64,000 nt of DNA from Mangrovitalea sediminis (GCF_002514725.1 NZ_NTLB01000006.1:1-64000); one strand, 5' to 3'; positions 27,080 to 36,903 are shown, numbered from the stretch's first letter. Notes: a model not told the origin generated them from the letters alone. Numbers and translations are program-made.

Positions 27080-28246
27080 ATGGAAACATCCCCCATCATT
27101 ACCTCCTTTTTCGTGATTTTCAGCGGTGCGGCCATCCTCGCATCGATAGCGTTGTATACACGACAGCCGCTGATCATCGCTTATATCGCCATCGGCGCAA
27201 TTGCCGGCCCCTATGGCCTGCACTTGGTCAGCGACGCGAACATGCTGTCCGAAGTCTCGGAAATCGGCATTATTTTCCTGTTGTTCCTGCTAGGGCTGGA
27301 TATGCATCCGCGCAGCCTTTTGCATATGCTGCGTAAGGCTTCGACCGTCGCGGTCGGCAGTTCTGTGGTCTTTGCATTGGCGGGATTCGGTATAGCCCGC
27401 CTGTCAGGGTTCGGCAATGGTGAAGCGCTGGTGGTGGGGCTGGCCATGATGTTTTCCAGCACCATTATCGGCATCAAGCTGCTGCCGACCACCGTGCTGC
27501 ATCATCGCCATACGGGGGAACTGGTGGTTGGACTCCTGTTACTCCAGGATCTGATTGCCATCATCACCCTGCTGGTCATCGCCGGCGCCAAAACCGGTTT
27601 TGACTGGCTGCAGCTCGGCCGCACGCTGTTGATGCTCCCGCTGCTGGTCGTCGCCGCCTTCCTCATCGTCCGCTACATACTCCTGCGGTTGCTGAGCGCT
27701 TTTGACCGCTTTCACGAGTACATCTTCCTGCTGGCAATCGGCTGGTGTCTGGGGATGGCGGAATTGGCCAAGTCTATCGGCCTATCCCTGGAGATCGGTG
27801 CCTTTGTCGCCGGGGTAAGCCTGGCAACCTCACCGATATCCCAATATATGGCGGAGCACCTGAAACCGCTGCGCGACTTCTTTCTGGTACTGTTTTTCTT
27901 CTCACTCGGCGCCGGGCTCGACTGGAACCTGATCCCCAAAATGATCTGGCCCGTCCTCGGATTGACGGCGGCGCTGCTCGTCCTTAAGCCGCTGGTGTTC
28001 CGGGGCCTCCTGATGTTTATCCAGGAGCCGGCCCCTATCGCCTGGGAAGTTGGCGTCCGCCTGGGACAGATCAGCGAGTTTTCGTTACTGATCGCCTATC
28101 TGGCGGCCCAGACTGGCATGATCAGCGAAACAGGTTCCGTCTTGATTCAGGCCACCGCCATTCTGACTTTTGTCCTGAACACTTATCTGGTGCTATTGAA
28201 GTATCCCAGCCCGATCGCCATCAGTGATCGACTGAGGAGAGACTGA
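27080..28246 (+). CDS. CPA2-family cation:proton antiporter (membrane domain only)
   Basis: A 388-residue protein with about twelve membrane segments. Typical CPA2/KefB-type motifs: IAYIAIGAIAGPYGL near residue 34, IIFLLFLLGLDMHPR near 68, GLLLLQDLIAIITL near 150 with the ion-binding Gln-Asp pair, and ISEFSLLIAYLA near 330. It stops after the membrane domain; the cytosolic TrkA-N/RCK domain of KefB and KefC is missing, so regulation by NAD(H) or glutathione through that domain is not possible here. Substrate ion is not predictable. Confidence 0.85.
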   Translation: METSPIITSFFVIFSGAAILASIALYTRQPLIIAYIAIGAIAGPYGLHLVSDANMLSEVSEIGIIFLLFLLGLDMHPRSLLHMLRKASTVAVGSSVVFALAGFGIARLSGFGNGEALVVGLAMMFSSTIIGIKLLPTTVLHHRHTGELVVGLLLLQDLIAIITLLVIAGAKTGFDWLQLGRTLLMLPLLVVAAFLIVRYILLRLLSAFDRFHEYIFLLAIGWCLGMAELAKSIGLSLEIGAFVAGVSLATSPISQYMAEHLKPLRDFFLVLFFFSLGAGLDWNLIPKMIWPVLGLTAALLVLKPLVFRGLLMFIQEPAPIAWEVGVRLGQISEFSLLIAYLAAQTGMISETGSVLIQATAILTFVLNTYLVLLKYPSPIAISDRLRRD

Positions 28247-28269
28247 AACGGCCCTAGGCCGTTTCAGTC
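28241..28269. terminator. Shared hairpin spanning two convergent stop codons
   Basis: GACTGAAACGGCC (28241-28253) and GGCCGTTTCAGTC (28257-28269) form a perfect 13-bp stem around CTA. The antiporter TGA (28244-28246) and the last codons and TAG (28254-28256) of the yhdH-type gene lie inside it. There is no T-tract on either side. It probably forms the 3' end of both transcripts. Confidence 0.55.
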
Positions 28270-29252
28270 TGATGAGCAAGCACCACACGGCCGCGGGAGT
28301 GCCCTTCCAGGAAGGCCTTGAGTGCAGGACCCAGTGATTCCAGGCCAATAGTGCGGGCTCCCTGCTCCGTCTGCGGGCAACGCCATTCACTGGAGAGTTT
28401 TTCCCAGATCCGCTGCTTGTCTGCAAGGGGAATTTCAACAGAGTCCACACCCAACAAACTGATGCCCCGCAGAATAAACGGGAAAACCGTCGTTGGCAGC
28501 TCAATTCCGCCAACCATGCCACAGCAGGCAACAGCACCACCTGGCCGGATCACCTTGAGCAATTCTGCCAGCAATGTTCCGCCGACAGTATCCACGGCGC
28601 CGGCGTAAGACCCCCTCTGCAGGGGACGCTTACTCGTTTCGAGAACGGCCCGGTCAACGATTTCAATCGCGCCCAATTGCTTCAGGCGCCCGGCTTCGTC
28701 GTGCTTCCCGCTGAGTGCGACAACCTCGAATCCCAGTCGAGCCAACAATTCCACCGCAACCGTACCAACACCGCCGCTGGCGCCAGTCACCAGTACAGGT
28801 CCCTGATCAGGCGCGAGCCCCATCCTCAACAGCTTGTCGACGCAAAGCGCCGCCGTCAGTCCCGCTGTACCGTAACTCATCGCCGCCGCACCGCTCAGGC
28901 TCTCCGGCATGGGAAGACACCAGGCCGCCGGCACCCGGATGTATTCGCCAAAGCCGCCGTCGGTGTTCATCCCGAGATCGTAACCCGTCACGATCACGCG
29001 GTCTCCTGCGTGAAAAGCGGGTACAGTCGACGACTCGACAACCCCGGCAGCATCAATACCGGGAGTGTGAGGATATTCCCGAGTCACACCCTTGTTGCCG
29101 GAAGCGGACAAGGCATCCTTGTAATTCAGCGAAGAATGGGAAACACGCACCAGCACCTCACCTTCGGGTAGCTGGTCCTGGGTCATCATGTCGATGGAAC
29201 CCTGGAATTGGCCGTCCTTTTCATGGACGCGCCAGGCTCGAAAATGCACCAT
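28254..29252 (-). CDS. yhdH: YhdH/AcuI-family acrylyl-CoA reductase / quinone oxidoreductase-like protein
   Basis: A 332-residue zinc-independent medium-chain reductase. Typical YhdH elements: VLVRVSHSSLNYKDAL near residue 34, HTPGIDAAGVV near 62, and the nucleotide fold VLVTGASGGVGTVAVELL near 150. In E. coli and Rhodobacter this family (AcuI) reduces acrylyl-CoA to propionyl-CoA with NADPH, an acrylate-detoxification step; E. coli acuI (yhdH) is known for this. AAGGAGCATACG precedes the start. Monocistronic, converging with the antiporter gene. Confidence 0.88.
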   Translation of the reverse strand: MVHFRAWRVHEKDGQFQGSIDMMTQDQLPEGEVLVRVSHSSLNYKDALSASGNKGVTREYPHTPGIDAAGVVESSTVPAFHAGDRVIVTGYDLGMNTDGGFGEYIRVPAAWCLPMPESLSGAAAMSYGTAGLTAALCVDKLLRMGLAPDQGPVLVTGASGGVGTVAVELLARLGFEVVALSGKHDEAGRLKQLGAIEIVDRAVLETSKRPLQRGSYAGAVDTVGGTLLAELLKVIRPGGAVACCGMVGGIELPTTVFPFILRGISLLGVDSVEIPLADKQRIWEKLSSEWRCPQTEQGARTIGLESLGPALKAFLEGHSRGRVVLAHQTETA

Positions 29253-29355
29253 CGTATGCTCCTTATAGCGATGAAGGCCGCTCCGTTCTAAAGCGGATTG
29301 CCAACAGTTTGGAGGCGTCCCAGCAATGAGGACGCTCTCATAGAAGCAGGCTCAG

Positions 29356-30425
29356 CTATGCATGCGGCTGTTACGAAGCTCTTCCAATACGCGCCAGGTG
29401 ACCTTTTCGACGATATTCGAGGTCGCCATCCCCAGCTTTTCCTGCAGGCTGCGCTTGTGTTCGTAATTGACGACGAAGACATCTGCCCGCTCACAGGCCT
29501 CCAGCAGATAATCATCTGAAGTTTTCAGTTCGTCGATCAACTGAACTTCGAGCGCTCGCCGACCGAACCAGATATCACCATTGGCCACGGCCACGATATC
29601 CAATTGCGGACGCCGCTCCGACACATGGGTCTTAAACAATTCATGCGTGTCTTCCAGGTCGCTCAGGAACTTCTCACGCCCTTTTTCGGTATTTTCACCA
29701 AAGATGGTCAGCGTCCGTTTGAACTCACCCGCCGTCAGCACTTCATAATCGATATCGTGCTTTTTCAGCAGACGGTGGAAGTTCGGCAACTGGGCCACCA
29801 CACCGATGGAGCCGATCACGGCAAAGGGCGATGCCAAAATGTGGCTGGCGACACACGCCATCATATAACCGCCGCTGGCGGCGACTTTATCGACACAGGC
29901 TGTCAGCTTCAGGCCCCGCGCACGCAGACGATCCAACTGTGCGGCTGCCAGACCGTATGAATGAACCAACCCGCCGGCACTTTCGAGACGTACCACAACC
30001 TCATCCTGGCGCACATCCGCCACCGCAAGCACCGCGTCGATTTTGCGTGTCAGGTTAGCGGTATCGCTCGCCTTGATGTCACCGTCAAAATCGAGAACGA
30101 ATACCCGCTGACGCGCCTGTTCAGGCGTCGCACCAATATGTTTGGACTGCGCTTTCTGGGCGGCCTTAAGACGTTTACGTTCTGCCTTTTCCGCTTTTTT
30201 TCGCGCTTTCTCTGCGGCTTTGCGCTGCTCGTCCGGCACCAACTGGGTCTTAAGCCGTTCGGTCATGGTCTTCAGCGATTCATTAAGCCGCTCCAGTGAT
30301 ATCTCACCATCCGGCGACTTATGCTTTCCGCGCTGTGACATAACCGCGGCGATCAGCACCAGCAATGCGGCAACGACAGTGACGACCTTCGCCAGGAACA
30401 GCCCGTAATTCGACAAAAACTCCAA
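29356..30425 (-). CDS. sohB: Protease SohB (signal peptide peptidase A family)
   Basis: A 356-residue inner-membrane serine protease of the S49 family. One N-terminal membrane helix (residues 10-30), then a charged lysine/alanine-rich segment (residues about 68-95), then the S49 domain. The catalytic serine is in KVAASGGYMMA near 190 and the lysine in LTAGEFKRTLT near 240. The start is an unusual TTG at 30425, supported by GAGGGAG seven bases upstream. SohB is a periplasmic protease that can offset loss of DegP in E. coli. Confidence 0.92.
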
Positions 30426-30446
30426 GATGATTCTCCCTCAACCAGA

Positions 30447-30471
30447 ACGATCCGGCCAAAACGATTCGGCC
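30447..30471. repeat. Imperfect 11-bp direct repeat upstream of sohB
   Basis: ACGATCCGGCC (30447-30457) and ACGATTCGGCC (30461-30471) differ at one position and have a 14-bp period. They lie 22-46 bases before the sohB start, in its leader or promoter region. They may bind a regulator, but could be chance. Confidence 0.3.
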
Positions 30472-30679
30472 TTCAGGACGAACAGAATCATACCGGTGAT
30501 AACTCTCCCTGTCGCCATGGTTCGTTGGGCCGGATAAAGCAAGTCTTTCCTGCGCAGAATCCCATTCCACGCCGCCGACGCTTCCGATATACGACAGCCT
30601 CAGGCCAGCAGACCCCATTGCCACAAAACCCGAAACGCGCTATAACGCACAAGTTTTTCAAACAAGCGTTCGATCAGTC

Positions 30680-30708
30680 TTGACAGCCTAGAGTGGCATC
30701 CCTACAGT
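30680..30708 (+). promoter_or_regulatory. Promoter of the SCP2-domain gene
   Basis: A perfect -35 TTGACA (30680-30685) and TACAGT (30703-30708, four of six) with a 17-base spacer. Transcription would start near 30715, giving an 85-base leader. Confidence 0.5.
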
Positions 30709-30799
30709 CTGAGCTGTTTCCCGGCTCTCCGGCCTCAAGTGGGAGGTCGCGGCACCCGCGGTTCAAGACGCTGTATAAACCTGAGAAAGGATCGAAAAA

Positions 30800-31114
30800 A
30801 TGTCAGTATCCAATGTATTCGAACAGCTGAAGCAGAACTTCAATGCAGATGCCGCCAGCGGCCTGGACTTGGTATTCCAGTTCGATATCGAAGACGACAC
30901 CTCTTACCACCTGATCATCAATGACGGCCAATGCATCCTGATCGAAGGCGAGCACAGCGACCCGTCGGTCACCCTGATCATGAATGCTGACACCCTGCAG
31001 GGCATCGTTACCGGCGAAACCGACGGTATGCAGGCGTTCATGGCCGGCCAGCTGCGCGCCGAAGGCGATATGATGCTGGCGACCAAACTCGGCGAACTGT
31101 TCAGCATCGGCTAA
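30800..31114 (+). CDS. SCP2 sterol-carrier domain protein
   Basis: A 104-residue protein that is nothing but one SCP2 domain: QFDIEDDTSYHLIINDGQC, then ADTLQGIVTGETDGMQAFMAGQLRAEGDM with the usual MAGQLRAEGD core. The fold binds lipids or acyl-CoA in a hydrophobic tunnel; the bacterial role is unknown. AAAGGA stands 9 bases before ATG 30800, and a strong terminator follows, so the gene is monocistronic. The protein is acidic. Confidence 0.9.
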   Translation: MSVSNVFEQLKQNFNADAASGLDLVFQFDIEDDTSYHLIINDGQCILIEGEHSDPSVTLIMNADTLQGIVTGETDGMQAFMAGQLRAEGDMMLATKLGELFSIG

Positions 31115-31140
31115 GCCCGGGACTGACAAGAACGCCCCAA

Positions 31141-31205
31141 TCCCGCTTTTCATGCGGCCGGCCGCCAGAGGTTTTCGGTCAGCATCAGGAAGCGGGATTT
31201 TTTTT
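31141..31205 (+). terminator. Rho-independent terminator after the SCP2 gene
   Basis: TCCCGCTT (31141-31148) pairs with AAGCGGGA (31190-31197), followed by eight T. The long loop contains a GC-rich inner stem GCGGCCGGCCGC. Confidence 0.75.
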
Positions 31206-31241
31206 GCCTGAGGAAGGCAGAGATCGCCCGGCTAGGCGCTG

Positions 31242-31889
31242 TCAGAACCAGTCATCCACCGCTTTTTGCGCGATAGCATTGGTGGGTTCAGCCACCAGGC
31301 CGGTACTGCTTAACTGAACCCGATAGGTGGCACCGTCCTTGAGGGGCATAAAGGTGGCACTGCCATAGCGAGACTCGACAAAGGGCAATCCGATCTTTCG
31401 GTCGATCGACCAGATATCCACCACGCCCGTGTGCGCCAGATCGAAGACAGTGCGTTCGGCATCCCTGGCCTGCTCCAGCGTGACATAGCGCCCGCTGAGC
31501 CGGTCCAATTGATAGACCGGTTTAAGCCCAATCCAACTCAACAGCCCACTAAAACGGATGATCCGGGCATCCAACTGCCACTGATCGCCTTTCAACGTGA
31601 CGCTTTTGGGAGCCGAACCGTTCGCCTGCACGGTAACCCGCCACGTCTGAGGTCCAACCTGAATCGATTTGAGCGTGGCAACCGGCGTCAACTGGTCCAG
31701 CGACTGGTAGTAACGGAGATTCAGCGCCAGCAAGGCCATCAAGATACCGACAGCAATCAGTCCAAAGGCAAACATGCCTTTGAACCATGCTATGAGCCAG
31801 CGGGGGCGCAGGAAAAACGCCAAACCACCCAGAGTGGCCAGGGCCGCGAGGCCGAGCAGTATGATCTCGGGGAAAGAAGTCAGCTCCAC
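31242..31889 (-). CDS. Inner-membrane protein with periplasmic domain, unknown function
   Basis: A 215-residue protein with two N-terminal membrane helices (about residues 8-26 and 36-58) and a mostly beta periplasmic domain (VATLKSIQVGPQTWRVTVQ, SGRYVTLEQARDAERTVFDL). Similar proteins downstream of fimL in Pseudomonas are sometimes named multidrug transporters without evidence. The start is GTG 31889, with AGGAA ten bases upstream. It lies 57 bp after fimL on the same strand and is probably co-transcribed, so a link to surface behaviour is possible but unproven. Confidence 0.72.
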   Translation of the reverse strand: MELTSFPEIILLGLAALATLGGLAFFLRPRWLIAWFKGMFAFGLIAVGILMALLALNLRYYQSLDQLTPVATLKSIQVGPQTWRVTVQANGSAPKSVTLKGDQWQLDARIIRFSGLLSWIGLKPVYQLDRLSGRYVTLEQARDAERTVFDLAHTGVVDIWSIDRKIGLPFVESRYGSATFMPLKDGATYRVQLSSTGLVAEPTNAIAQKAVDDWF

Positions 31890-31946
31890 GCTTTACGGAT
31901 TCCTGCCGTCAGAGTTCCCTGTGCGGCGGCGGGAGACCCGTTGGGC

Positions 31947-33656
31947 TTATAGCCCAACGTCTCCCAGAGAGGTTTCCGCCAGCTTCAGCAGGTCGGGATT
32001 CAACTCACTGTTGGCACCCAGACCTTCGATATAGTATTCCAGCGATGTGAGTGCATCCGCCAGGGCTTCCAGCACCCGATTCTCCGGTGCACCCTTGGCC
32101 GCCAACAACCGCTCGTCGATACCGGTGGCTATGCGCGCAATCAGTGTCGCCGCCTGCGCATCTTCCATCATCATCAGGCCACCCCAGATGCTGCGCAGTG
32201 TAGCCGGTACGTTGGCCAGATGCATCTTATCGAAGTCCGACTCCAGGAAAGCCGTAATCGCACGCTTGGCCAATGTCAGCGCTGATTTCGCTTCATCAGC
32301 CACAACGATGACCGCTTCCCGCAGGTACAGAGACTGCTCGGAGCGCCGCGCCTCGCCAGCCAGGGAATCGGTTTCCTCGGTAATCCCCTTATTGACCAGT
32401 TGCTGCGCAGCCTCTTCGATGTTGAGCACCGCATCGGCCAAGGCATACAGGCTGTCCTCTTCCGGCAGGTGCCCATCCTGCTCCCACTGACGCAGGAGTG
32501 CTGCTTCGCGCTTGGCCAGCTCACTGAGCTGGTTGAGATCCAGGATCAGGAGCGTATTGGCCAGGCGCTCCAGGGAGACGGCTATGTTACCCAGTTCAGA
32601 GATATCCGGTTCGATACCCCGTTCGATAATATCGACCTTGTCCTTCAACTGGTTGATTTCTTCCAGCAGGGCCTCGGACAGGGATTTGAGAACGTCAGAG
32701 CCCGGCCCATAAAGCCGCTTACGGTGCGCTAACACCATCGCTTCGTTGAATTCCGCGGGTGCCAGATCATAGGCACTGAGGATCTGCATCACTTCCGGAT
32801 TATGGGACCCGCTCTGGTAAAGGATGTACACCAGTTCCCGAAACAGGGAGTCCGGTGCCTCTTTCGTCATGGCGACCCGACCGACGTAAACGATCTCCCG
32901 CGCATACTTCTCGAGGCGCATGAGTAGCCGTTTGCGAGGCTTCTCAAACCCCATCAGGCGATCCTGCATCGTCGCCATGACAATGTGCAATAGACACCAG
33001 ATCTGCCCCATAGGGGCGCCATTGCACAGCCGGCTAAAGCTCTCCGCTGCGCGACCGATCAGCTTCTGACTCACCAACGGGTCACGGTCGCGCAATACCC
33101 CGAGCAAACCAACCTGATACATCAGGCGGATACGGCGGGCATGGATTTCGTAATCGGCCTCGTTTTCCAGTACGAGCGGACGCACATCCAGCCCGGCACA
33201 AAAATCGGGACGTTTGCGGGCATCGACCTCAAAAAAGCAGGAATCCGGATAGGGCTTTTCCTTCCGGGCCTCGCGCAGTTCATTGATGATCGGCAACAGC
33301 AATTCGGGATGGTCGGCACGCTGCCGGTGATAGTATTCGACATAGCGCCGCAGGATGAACAGCGCGTTACTCAGCGCTGTCAGCAGATTGTTCTTGTCGT
33401 CGGTTGCGCCGACAGGCACCTCATTGGCCAGAGACACCGATTCCTGGCACAACAGCATCCCGCCACGTAACTCGACGAGGATAAAAATACCACGCAGCTG
33501 GTTAATGAAATCAACGCAGTTCTGCAGGTCCTCCCCACTTTCCCGATTTTCCTGAAAGCGTTCGAGACTCTGTTCAGCTTGTTTGATGGTGCTTTCTATC
33601 TCACCTTTAACCAGCTCAAACGAGTGCGATTTCGTCGCCAGTGACGATTGGACCAT
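31947..33656 (-). CDS. fimL: FimL, ChpA-like scaffold for type IV pilus / cAMP signalling
   Basis: A 569-residue, almost entirely helical protein lacking any enzymatic motif. Layout matches FimL of Pseudomonas aeruginosa, which resembles the N-terminal part of the ChpA chemosensory kinase but lacks a phosphoryl-accepting histidine. Seen: a degenerate Hpt-like bundle at the start (LRGIFILVELRGGMLL near residue 55) and repeated Hpt-like bundles toward the C terminus (LRSIWGGLMMMEDAQ, LTSLEYYIEGL). FimL links the Pil-Chp system and FimV to adenylate cyclase CyaB. The neighbour nhaB-dnaQ order is that of Pseudomonas, which strongly supports the assignment. Confidence 0.85.
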   Translation of the reverse strand: MVQSSLATKSHSFELVKGEIESTIKQAEQSLERFQENRESGEDLQNCVDFINQLRGIFILVELRGGMLLCQESVSLANEVPVGATDDKNNLLTALSNALFILRRYVEYYHRQRADHPELLLPIINELREARKEKPYPDSCFFEVDARKRPDFCAGLDVRPLVLENEADYEIHARRIRLMYQVGLLGVLRDRDPLVSQKLIGRAAESFSRLCNGAPMGQIWCLLHIVMATMQDRLMGFEKPRKRLLMRLEKYAREIVYVGRVAMTKEAPDSLFRELVYILYQSGSHNPEVMQILSAYDLAPAEFNEAMVLAHRKRLYGPGSDVLKSLSEALLEEINQLKDKVDIIERGIEPDISELGNIAVSLERLANTLLILDLNQLSELAKREAALLRQWEQDGHLPEEDSLYALADAVLNIEEAAQQLVNKGITEETDSLAGEARRSEQSLYLREAVIVVADEAKSALTLAKRAITAFLESDFDKMHLANVPATLRSIWGGLMMMEDAQAATLIARIATGIDERLLAAKGAPENRVLEALADALTSLEYYIEGLGANSELNPDLLKLAETSLGDVGL

Positions 33657-34094
33657 AAAAAGACACTTCCTGATTGTCCATCACGGAAGAGGTCGGGAGG
33701 ACAGACCACCCCTGCAACCTCGTCCCGGGTACGATTCATTGTTATTCATCGGAGATCCACACGCCGCCAGAGGCATCCATTCCAGATCCTGAAGCCCCCC
33801 GCGCCCGAACTGTGTTTCTGCGGATGCGGTCGTGGTTCCTTCTGCGTCCATGACGCAGAATTTCGTTATTGCCGTGGGGTATCAAAAAATTCACGAACTA
33901 TTCTTAACTTATAACACAAATTTCAAGCTCCTCAAGAAAGCCCCTGTTTCAATCATTTTGCTTTCCGTTACCAAATTTGACCGCCTGGCCACTCAACCCG
34001 CAGCAGGCCTGACATCCCCTCGCTTTGCGTCGACAGTCTCCGCTGATTACCGTATCTTTCACCTCTGTTCTCATACAGTATCTGGCAGGATCGA
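33657..34094. other. Divergent gene-free region between fimL and nhaB
   Basis: A 438-base divergent intergenic region. It must hold promoters for both genes. A TATAAC hexamer at 33910-33915 is a good -10, but the best -35-like bases are too close. No repeats, riboswitch or RNA pattern is recognised, and frames crossing it look non-coding. Confidence 0.35.
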
Positions 34095-35591
34095 ATGTCG
34101 ATATACGCTAAAGCCCTCTACCAGAATTTTCTCGGGCACTCTCCGGGCTGGTACAAACTGCTTATAATTGCCTTCCTCGTCATCAACCCGCTTCTGGCAC
34201 AGGTCGACGCCTATATCGCGGGCTGGTTACTCATCGGCGAATTCATCCTGACACTCGCCATGGCGCTGAAGTGTTATCCCCTGCAGCCGGGAGGCCTGCT
34301 GGCTCTGGAAGCCGTCATCATCGGCCTGGTCTCGCCTGAGATGGTCTACACCGAGGTTTCGTCCAACCTCGAAGTCATCCTGCTATTGATATTCATGGTT
34401 GCCGGCATCTACTTCATGAAAGAGCTCTTGCTCGATGCCTTTACCCGCATCCTGCTGGGCATCCGTTCCAAGACACTGCTGGCGCTCTTTTTCTGCCTGA
34501 CGTCAGCTGTGCTGTCCGCGTTCCTCGATGCCTTGACGGTCACTGCCGTAGTCCTCACCGTGTGCGCGGGTTTTTATAGCGTCTATCACAAGGTAGCCTC
34601 TGGAAAGGAATATCACCACGAACACGACAGCGATGATGATGACCAGATTAATGAACTACATCGCTCCCACCTCGACGAATTTCGTGCTTTTTTGCGCAGT
34701 TTGCTGATGCATGCCGCCGTGGGCACGGCCCTGGGCGGGGTATGCACGCAGGTGGGCGAACCGCAGAACCTGATTATCGCGGCCCATGCCGGCTGGGATT
34801 TCATCCAGTTCTTCAAGGCAATGGCCGTGGTGTCCATGCCTACACTGGCCCTGGGACTGATCACTTGCTATGTACTGGAGAAGGCCAAGGTCTTCGGCTA
34901 CGGCCAGCCACTACCTGAGACCGTTCGGAATATTCTTCAGGATTACGCCGATCACGAAGCCTCGAAGATGACCCCGCAACGCTGGCTGGCCATCGGTGTC
35001 CAGGCGGTGGTTGCCGTCCTGTTGATCGTGGCGCTGGCTATGCACCTGGCGCAAGTTGGCCTGATCGGACTGGCCGTCATCATCCTCACCACGTCCCTGA
35101 CCGGTATCACCGAGGAACACCAGATCGCCAGGGCCTTCGAGGAGGCTCTGCCATTCACGGCGTTGCTGGTGGTCTTTTTCGCCGTCGTGGGCGTGATCCA
35201 CGATCAACATTTATTCGACGGCATTATCAATGCGGTGCTGGTCCTGGATAAATCGATGCAGCCGGGCATGTTCTTTATCGCCAACGGCGTCCTCTCCATG
35301 ATCAGCGACAACGTCTTCGTCGCCACCGTCTATATGGATCAGGTCAAGACGGCGCTCCAGCATGGTGTGATCGACCGCCAGCATATGCAGGCGCTGGCGA
35401 TCGCCATCAATGCGGGCACCAACCTGCCCAGCGTTGCCACCCCGAACGGTCAGGCCGCCTTCCTGTTCATGCTGACCTCGGCCCTGGCGCCACTGGTTCG
35501 CCTCTCTTACGGACGCATGGTCTGGATGGCGTTGCCCTATACCTTCGTGATGGGCATTGCCGGCTTCGTGCTGGTGGAGCTTTTTGTCTAG
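34095..35591 (+). CDS. nhaB: Na+/H+ antiporter NhaB
   Basis: A 498-residue electrogenic sodium/proton antiporter of the inner membrane with about twelve hydrophobic segments. Recognisable NhaB stretches: [18 protein letters not shown] at the start, [13 protein letters not shown] near 142, [19 protein letters not shown] near 216 and [19 protein letters not shown] near 450. A cytoplasmic loop at 173-195 is strikingly histidine- and aspartate-rich ([10 protein letters not shown]). It extrudes Na+ and sets intracellular pH, fitting a marine organism. Confidence 0.95.
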   Translation: MSIYAKALYQNFLGHSPGWYKLLIIAFLVINPLLAQVDAYIAGWLLIGEFILTLAMALKCYPLQPGGLLALEAVIIGLVSPEMVYTEVSSNLEVILLLIFMVAGIYFMKELLLDAFTRILLGIRSKTLLALFFCLTSAVLSAFLDALTVTAVVLTVCAGFYSVYHKVASGKEYHHEHDSDDDDQINELHRSHLDEFRAFLRSLLMHAAVGTALGGVCTQVGEPQNLIIAAHAGWDFIQFFKAMAVVSMPTLALGLITCYVLEKAKVFGYGQPLPETVRNILQDYADHEASKMTPQRWLAIGVQAVVAVLLIVALAMHLAQVGLIGLAVIILTTSLTGITEEHQIARAFEEALPFTALLVVFFAVVGVIHDQHLFDGIINAVLVLDKSMQPGMFFIANGVLSMISDNVFVATVYMDQVKTALQHGVIDRQHMQALAIAINAGTNLPSVATPNGQAAFLFMLTSALAPLVRLSYGRMVWMALPYTFVMGIAGFVLVELFV

Positions 35592-35599
35592 GCGGGATG

Positions 35600-35640
35600 C
35601 CCGGCCTGTTCACCTTGTGAGCGTCACAGGCCGGGTCCTT
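35600..35640 (+). terminator. Terminator-like hairpin after nhaB
   Basis: CCCGGCCTGT (35600-35609) pairs with ACAGGCCGGG (35626-35635), followed by TCCTTTG. The stem is perfect, the T-tract weak; it lies between nhaB and the convergent dnaQ. Confidence 0.6.
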
Positions 35641-35652
35641 TGAATAACGGGG

Positions 35653-36366
35653 TCAGCCGTCAAGTTGGCGCCACAGTGCCTGACCTGCGGATTTATCGAG
35701 GATCTCCAGAATGGCCTCATGGGCCTGCTGCTCGTCATCAGTGGCGCCGATCACGCGGAGCCTTGGGCGATTCGCGTCCAGGCGTTTGAGTCCCGACACC
35801 TGACCACCTTCTTCATTGTCACTGCCGGCATCCAGGGACAGAGCCGTCTGACCGCCCGTCATCGCCAGATAGACTTCCGCCAGAATCTCCGCATCCAACA
35901 AGGCGCCGTGCAGTTCACGGTGACTGTTGTCGATGCCGTAGCGCTTACAGAGGGCATCCAGGTTGTTTTTCTGCCCGGGATGCTTCCGCCGCGCCATTTC
36001 CAGGGTATCGATGATACGGCAGTGGTTTTCGACAACCCCGGGATTGTTTGCCAGCATTGCAAACTCGTGGTTGATGAACCCCACGTCAAACGCGGCATTG
36101 TGGATGATCAATTCCGCGCCCTGGATAAACTCGAAAAAGGCCTCAGCCACCTCGGCGAACACCGGCTTATCCGTCAGGAATTCGTTGGTGATGCCGTGCA
36201 CCTCGATGGCACCATCGTCGATTTCCCGCTCGGGGTTGATATAGACATGATAATGCCGCCCCGTCAGCGAACGGTCGGCGACCTCAACACACCCAATCTC
36301 GATAATCCGGTGCCCCTGATGGGGGTCCAGGCCGGTTGTTTCCGTATCCAATACGATCTGACGCAT
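35653..36366 (-). CDS. dnaQ: DNA polymerase III epsilon subunit (3'-5' proofreading exonuclease)
   Basis: A 237-residue DEDDh exonuclease. ExoI is LDTETTGLDP near residue 6 with the metal-binding Asp and Glu; ExoII is LIIHNAAFDVGFINHE near 92; ExoIII has HRELHGALLDAEIL near 155 with His and Asp. The C-terminal tail (EQQAHEAILEILDK) resembles the polymerase-binding segment. It proofreads during replication. It follows rnhA on the same strand, a widely conserved pair. Confidence 0.96.
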   Translation of the reverse strand: MRQIVLDTETTGLDPHQGHRIIEIGCVEVADRSLTGRHYHVYINPEREIDDGAIEVHGITNEFLTDKPVFAEVAEAFFEFIQGAELIIHNAAFDVGFINHEFAMLANNPGVVENHCRIIDTLEMARRKHPGQKNNLDALCKRYGIDNSHRELHGALLDAEILAEVYLAMTGGQTALSLDAGSDNEEGGQVSGLKRLDANRPRLRVIGATDDEQQAHEAILEILDKSAGQALWRQLDG

Positions 36367-36409
36367 ATTTCGTGATTCCTGCCTTTAATATCAGCGCGAA
36401 GCCAAAGCT

Positions 36410-36853
36410 TCAGGTCGCGAGCATCTCATCGATGCCTTGATTCGCGAGTTGGTCGGCCATTTCGTTATCGGGTATCCCGGCATGCCCCTTGACCCAGTGC
36501 CAGCGGACATCGTGCCGCGATACCTGTTCTTCCAGCGCCTGCCACAAATCCACATTCTTGACAGGCTTCCTGTCGGCCGTGCGCCAGCCATTGCTCTTCC
36601 ACCGCTCAAGCCATTCCAAAACCCCACGCCGAACGTATTGGGAATCGGTATATAACTCCACGGCACAACGGCGTTTCAGTGCGCGCAGCCCTTCGATGGC
36701 CGCTCGCAGTTCCATCCGGTTGTTGGTCGTTTCGGGCTCGCCACCATGAAGGGTCTTGCGCGCATCCCCATAGCGAAGCACTACGCCCCATCCTCCTGGC
36801 CCAGGATTGCCCCGGCAGGCGCCATCTGTGTAAAGGGTGACAGTCTGACTCAT
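36410..36853 (-). CDS. rnhA: Ribonuclease HI
   Basis: A 147-residue RNase HI that degrades the RNA of RNA:DNA hybrids. Catalytic acids are visible in [14 protein letters not shown] (Asp), NNRMELRA (Glu), LYTDSQYV (Asp) and GIPDNEMAD (Asp), with HWVKGHAG between. I chose ATG 36853 ([11 protein letters not shown]), where homologues begin; an in-frame ATG at 36883 would add ten residues. It precedes dnaQ by 43 bases. Confidence 0.95.
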   Translation of the reverse strand: MSQTVTLYTDGACRGNPGPGGWGVVLRYGDARKTLHGGEPETTNNRMELRAAIEGLRALKRRCAVELYTDSQYVRRGVLEWLERWKSNGWRTADRKPVKNVDLWQALEEQVSRHDVRWHWVKGHAGIPDNEMADQLANQGIDEMLAT

Positions 36854-36903
36854 CCGTTCTTCTTCCGGGTCCTCACAGCTCAACAGCGCTTCGGCGCAAG
36901 CGG

